Shown here piece after piece: positions 62,782 to 64,000 of a stretch of DNA of 64,000 nt. Numbering within the stretch: the stretch's first letter is position 1; each line of letters starts with the position of its first letter. A program made the translations under genes and the position numbers. The notes beneath the pieces are model-generated. The model saw nothing but the letters and a program-made list of their open reading frames with translations. It did not search any database and was not told the DNA's origin. Origin of the DNA: CAWCFV01 sp963794995 (lineage in GTDB: Bacteria > Actinomycetota > Actinomycetes > JACCUZ01); assembly GCA_963794995.1 (NCBI GenBank), contig CAWCFV010000002.1, forward strand, positions 2,480,001-2,544,000. Direction: 5' to 3'.

Positions 62782-63276
62782 TCAGCCGTCGGTCTCGAAC
62801 GGGGCCACCAGCCGCCTCAGCAGGTCGGACAGCGCGTCGCGGTCCCCGGCGGTGAGCGAGGCGAGCAGGTCCCGCTCGCGGGCCAGCAGGTCGGCCAGCG
62901 CGGCGTCGACCAGCTCCTTCCCCGTCGGCGTGAGCCGCACGTGCACGCCCCGCCGGTCGCCCGGGTCGGGCAGCCGCTGGACGAGGTCGCGGTGTTCCAG
63001 CCGGTCGACCCGGTTGGTCATCGTCCCGGACGTCACGAGCGTCTGGGCGAGCAGCTGGCCGGGGGAGAGCACGTAGGGGCGCCCGGCCCGGCGCAGCGCG
63101 GCGAGGACGTCGAACTCCCAGACCTCGAGCTCGTGGGCCTCGAACGCGGTGCTGCGGGCCCGGTCGAGGTGCCGGGCCAGCCGGGTCACCCGGCTGAGCA
63201 CCTCCAGCGGCCGGACGTCGAGGTCCGGGCGCTCCCGGGCCCAGGCGGCGACCAGCCGGTCCACCTCGTCCTGCAC
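62782..63276 (-). CDS. tamR: MarR-family regulator, TamR-like
   Basis: Winged-helix regulator of 164 aa. The recognition region is LAQTLVTSGTMTNRVDRLEHR and the wing RLPDPGDRRGVHVRLTPTG. An extra N-terminal helix (VDRLVAAWARERPDLDVRPL) precedes the usual fold. That is a feature of the HucR/TamR/MftR branch, which senses small carboxylates or urate. It is divergent from a trans-aconitate methyltransferase gene, and the gap holds two copies of a TTGACATCAA palindrome, the TamR pattern known from Streptomyces. It should repress tam and itself until citrate, aconitate or oxidative stress relieves it (family knowledge). GTG at 63276. Confidence 0.85.
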   Translation of the reverse strand: MQDEVDRLVAAWARERPDLDVRPLEVLSRVTRLARHLDRARSTAFEAHELEVWEFDVLAALRRAGRPYVLSPGQLLAQTLVTSGTMTNRVDRLEHRDLVQRLPDPGDRRGVHVRLTPTGKELVDAALADLLARERDLLASLTAGDRDALSDLLRRLVAPFETDG

Positions 63277-63316
63277 GGGCCCACCTCCTCGACAGTCGGA
63301 TCATCGCCGATCACTG

Positions 63317-63330
63317 TCTTGACATCAAGA
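63317..63330. promoter_or_regulatory. TamR-type operator, site 1
   Basis: TCTTGACATCAAGA has arms TCTTGA and TCAAGA around CA. It lies 41 bp before the start of the MarR-type gene. The same 14 bases recur 31 bp further on (about three helix turns), so two dimers could bind on one face of the DNA. Confidence 0.85.
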
Positions 63331-63346
63331 TGCCCGCCACGCAACT

Positions 63347-63362
63347 ATCTTGACATCAAGAT
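63347..63362. promoter_or_regulatory. TamR-type operator, site 2
   Basis: ATCTTGACATCAAGAT contains the same 14-bp core as site 1 (63348-63361) plus one more symmetric base pair at each end. It lies 46 bp before the start of the tam gene, where it would cover that promoter. Confidence 0.85.
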
Positions 63363-63407
63363 TCCTCGTGTCGGCGGCGGGCCGGAGGAGGGGGAGGGGA
63401 GAGACCG

Positions 63408-64000
63408 GTGCGGTGGGACCCTGAGGCCTACCTGGGGTTCGCGGACGAGCGTGGCCGGCCGTACGCCGACCTCCTGGCGCGGGTAGGGGCCGAGGACCCC
63501 GGCCGGGTGGTCGACCTGGGCTGCGGGCCCGGCAACCTCACCGCGACGCTGGCGCGGCGCTGGCCGCGGGCCGCGGTCCACGGGCTCGACTCCTCGCCGG
63601 AGATGGTGGCCCGGGCCCGCGAGGAGCACGCCGGCCCCCGGGTCACCTTCGAGCTGGGTGACCTGCGCGACTGGCGTCCACGATCGCCGGTGGACGTGCT
63701 GGTGTGCAACGCGACCCTGCAGTGGGTGCCCGGCCACGCCGCACTGCTGCCCGGGCTGGTGGGACAGGTCCGACCGGGTGGCTGGCTTGCCTTCCAGGTG
63801 CCCGGCAACTTCGGCGAGCGCAGCCACACGGCGATGGCCGAGGTCGCGGCCTCGCCCCGGTGGGCGCCGGTGTTCGCCGGTCACGACCCGGCCCGGCCGG
63901 CTGTCGAGCCGGCGCAGACCTACCTCGAGCTGCTGGCGGCCCTGGGCACCACGGTGGACGCGTGGGAGACGACGTACCTGCACGTCCTGACCGGTGAGGA
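63408..64000 (+). CDS. tam: trans-aconitate 2-methyltransferase, cut by the window end
   Basis: N-terminal 197 codons of a SAM-dependent methyltransferase. The start is RWDPEAYLGFADERGRPYADL. Motif I is VVDLGCGPGNLTATLARRWP, followed by VHGLDSSPEMVARARE, NATLQWVPGHAALLP and GGWLAFQVPGNFGERSH. All are typical of Tam, which methylates trans-aconitate formed from cis-aconitate and so protects aconitase. GTG at 63408 has GGGGAGGGGAG upstream. The frame is open at 64000, so about 60 residues lie outside the window. Its regulator and operators are directly upstream. Confidence 0.9.
   Translation, partial: MRWDPEAYLGFADERGRPYADLLARVGAEDPGRVVDLGCGPGNLTATLARRWPRAAVHGLDSSPEMVARAREEHAGPRVTFELGDLRDWRPRSPVDVLVCNATLQWVPGHAALLPGLVGQVRPGGWLAFQVPGNFGERSHTAMAEVAASPRWAPVFAGHDPARPAVEPAQTYLELLAALGTTVDAWETTYLHVLTGE

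Overview
The window is very GC-rich, densely packed chromosomal DNA of an actinobacterium. The evidence is the high third-position GC, frequent GTG/TTG starts, IdeR/DtxR-type regulator, mutT1-ppk pair, galU-glp-rimJ-glpR divisome locus, rpfB-rsmA-ispE block and a protein O-mannosyltransferase facing rsmI (the last two arranged as in mycobacteria). A FliA/WhiG-like promoter hints at a motile or sporulating lineage. I cannot fix the genus. No phage, IS element, integrase or CRISPR array was seen.

Layout. 1-5.8 kb: DtxR regulator, rhodanese, an NlpC/P60 wall hydrolase behind a c-di-AMP riboswitch, a 6C-type RNA, mutT1 and ppk. 5.8-18.8 kb: a GAF-PAS-GGDEF cyclase, GH1 glucosidase, tRNA-Arg(CCT), an FAD oxidase divergent from a LAL/LuxR regulator across a 22-bp palindrome, a multicopper oxidase divergent from a secreted copper-protein-like gene, and a sulfotransferase. 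18.9-31.4 kb: mscL, SAF protein, MTA phosphorylase, an FmdB-like zinc ribbon behind a CIRCE (HrcA) operator, lipoprotein, fused SecDF, ChrA, a CPA antiporter, 5-formyl-THF cyclo-ligase and a membrane GGDEF cyclase. 31.5-36.3 kb: galU, glp, moaC-moaB, rimJ-like, glpR and tRNA-Ala(CGC).

36.5-42.7 kb is the least ordinary part. A Tat-exported protein with 14 cysteines is followed by an HprK-like kinase, a PqqD-thioredoxin protein, an opposing MauE/MauD pair, a second HprK-fold protein that has lost its P-loop, a PqqD protein, an NTP_transf_5 nucleotidyltransferase and another PqqD. It looks like a maturation and disulfide-folding system for the Cys-rich protein. I know of no description of this combination.

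42.7-50.9 kb is an arabinoside utilisation operon (LacI, GH51, GH43, ABC sugar importer) with a LacI operator. 50.9-64 kb holds housekeeping genes (pmt, rsmI, aminotransferase, metG, tatD, rpfB, rsmA, ispE, ABC-F, comB-like) and ends in a divergent tamR-tam pair with two matching operators.

About ten genes between 13 and 47.6 kb carry single-base shifts, mostly one extra G or C inside short runs. These look more like sequencing or assembly errors than decay, so the affected genes are reported as whole reading units with the break marked.
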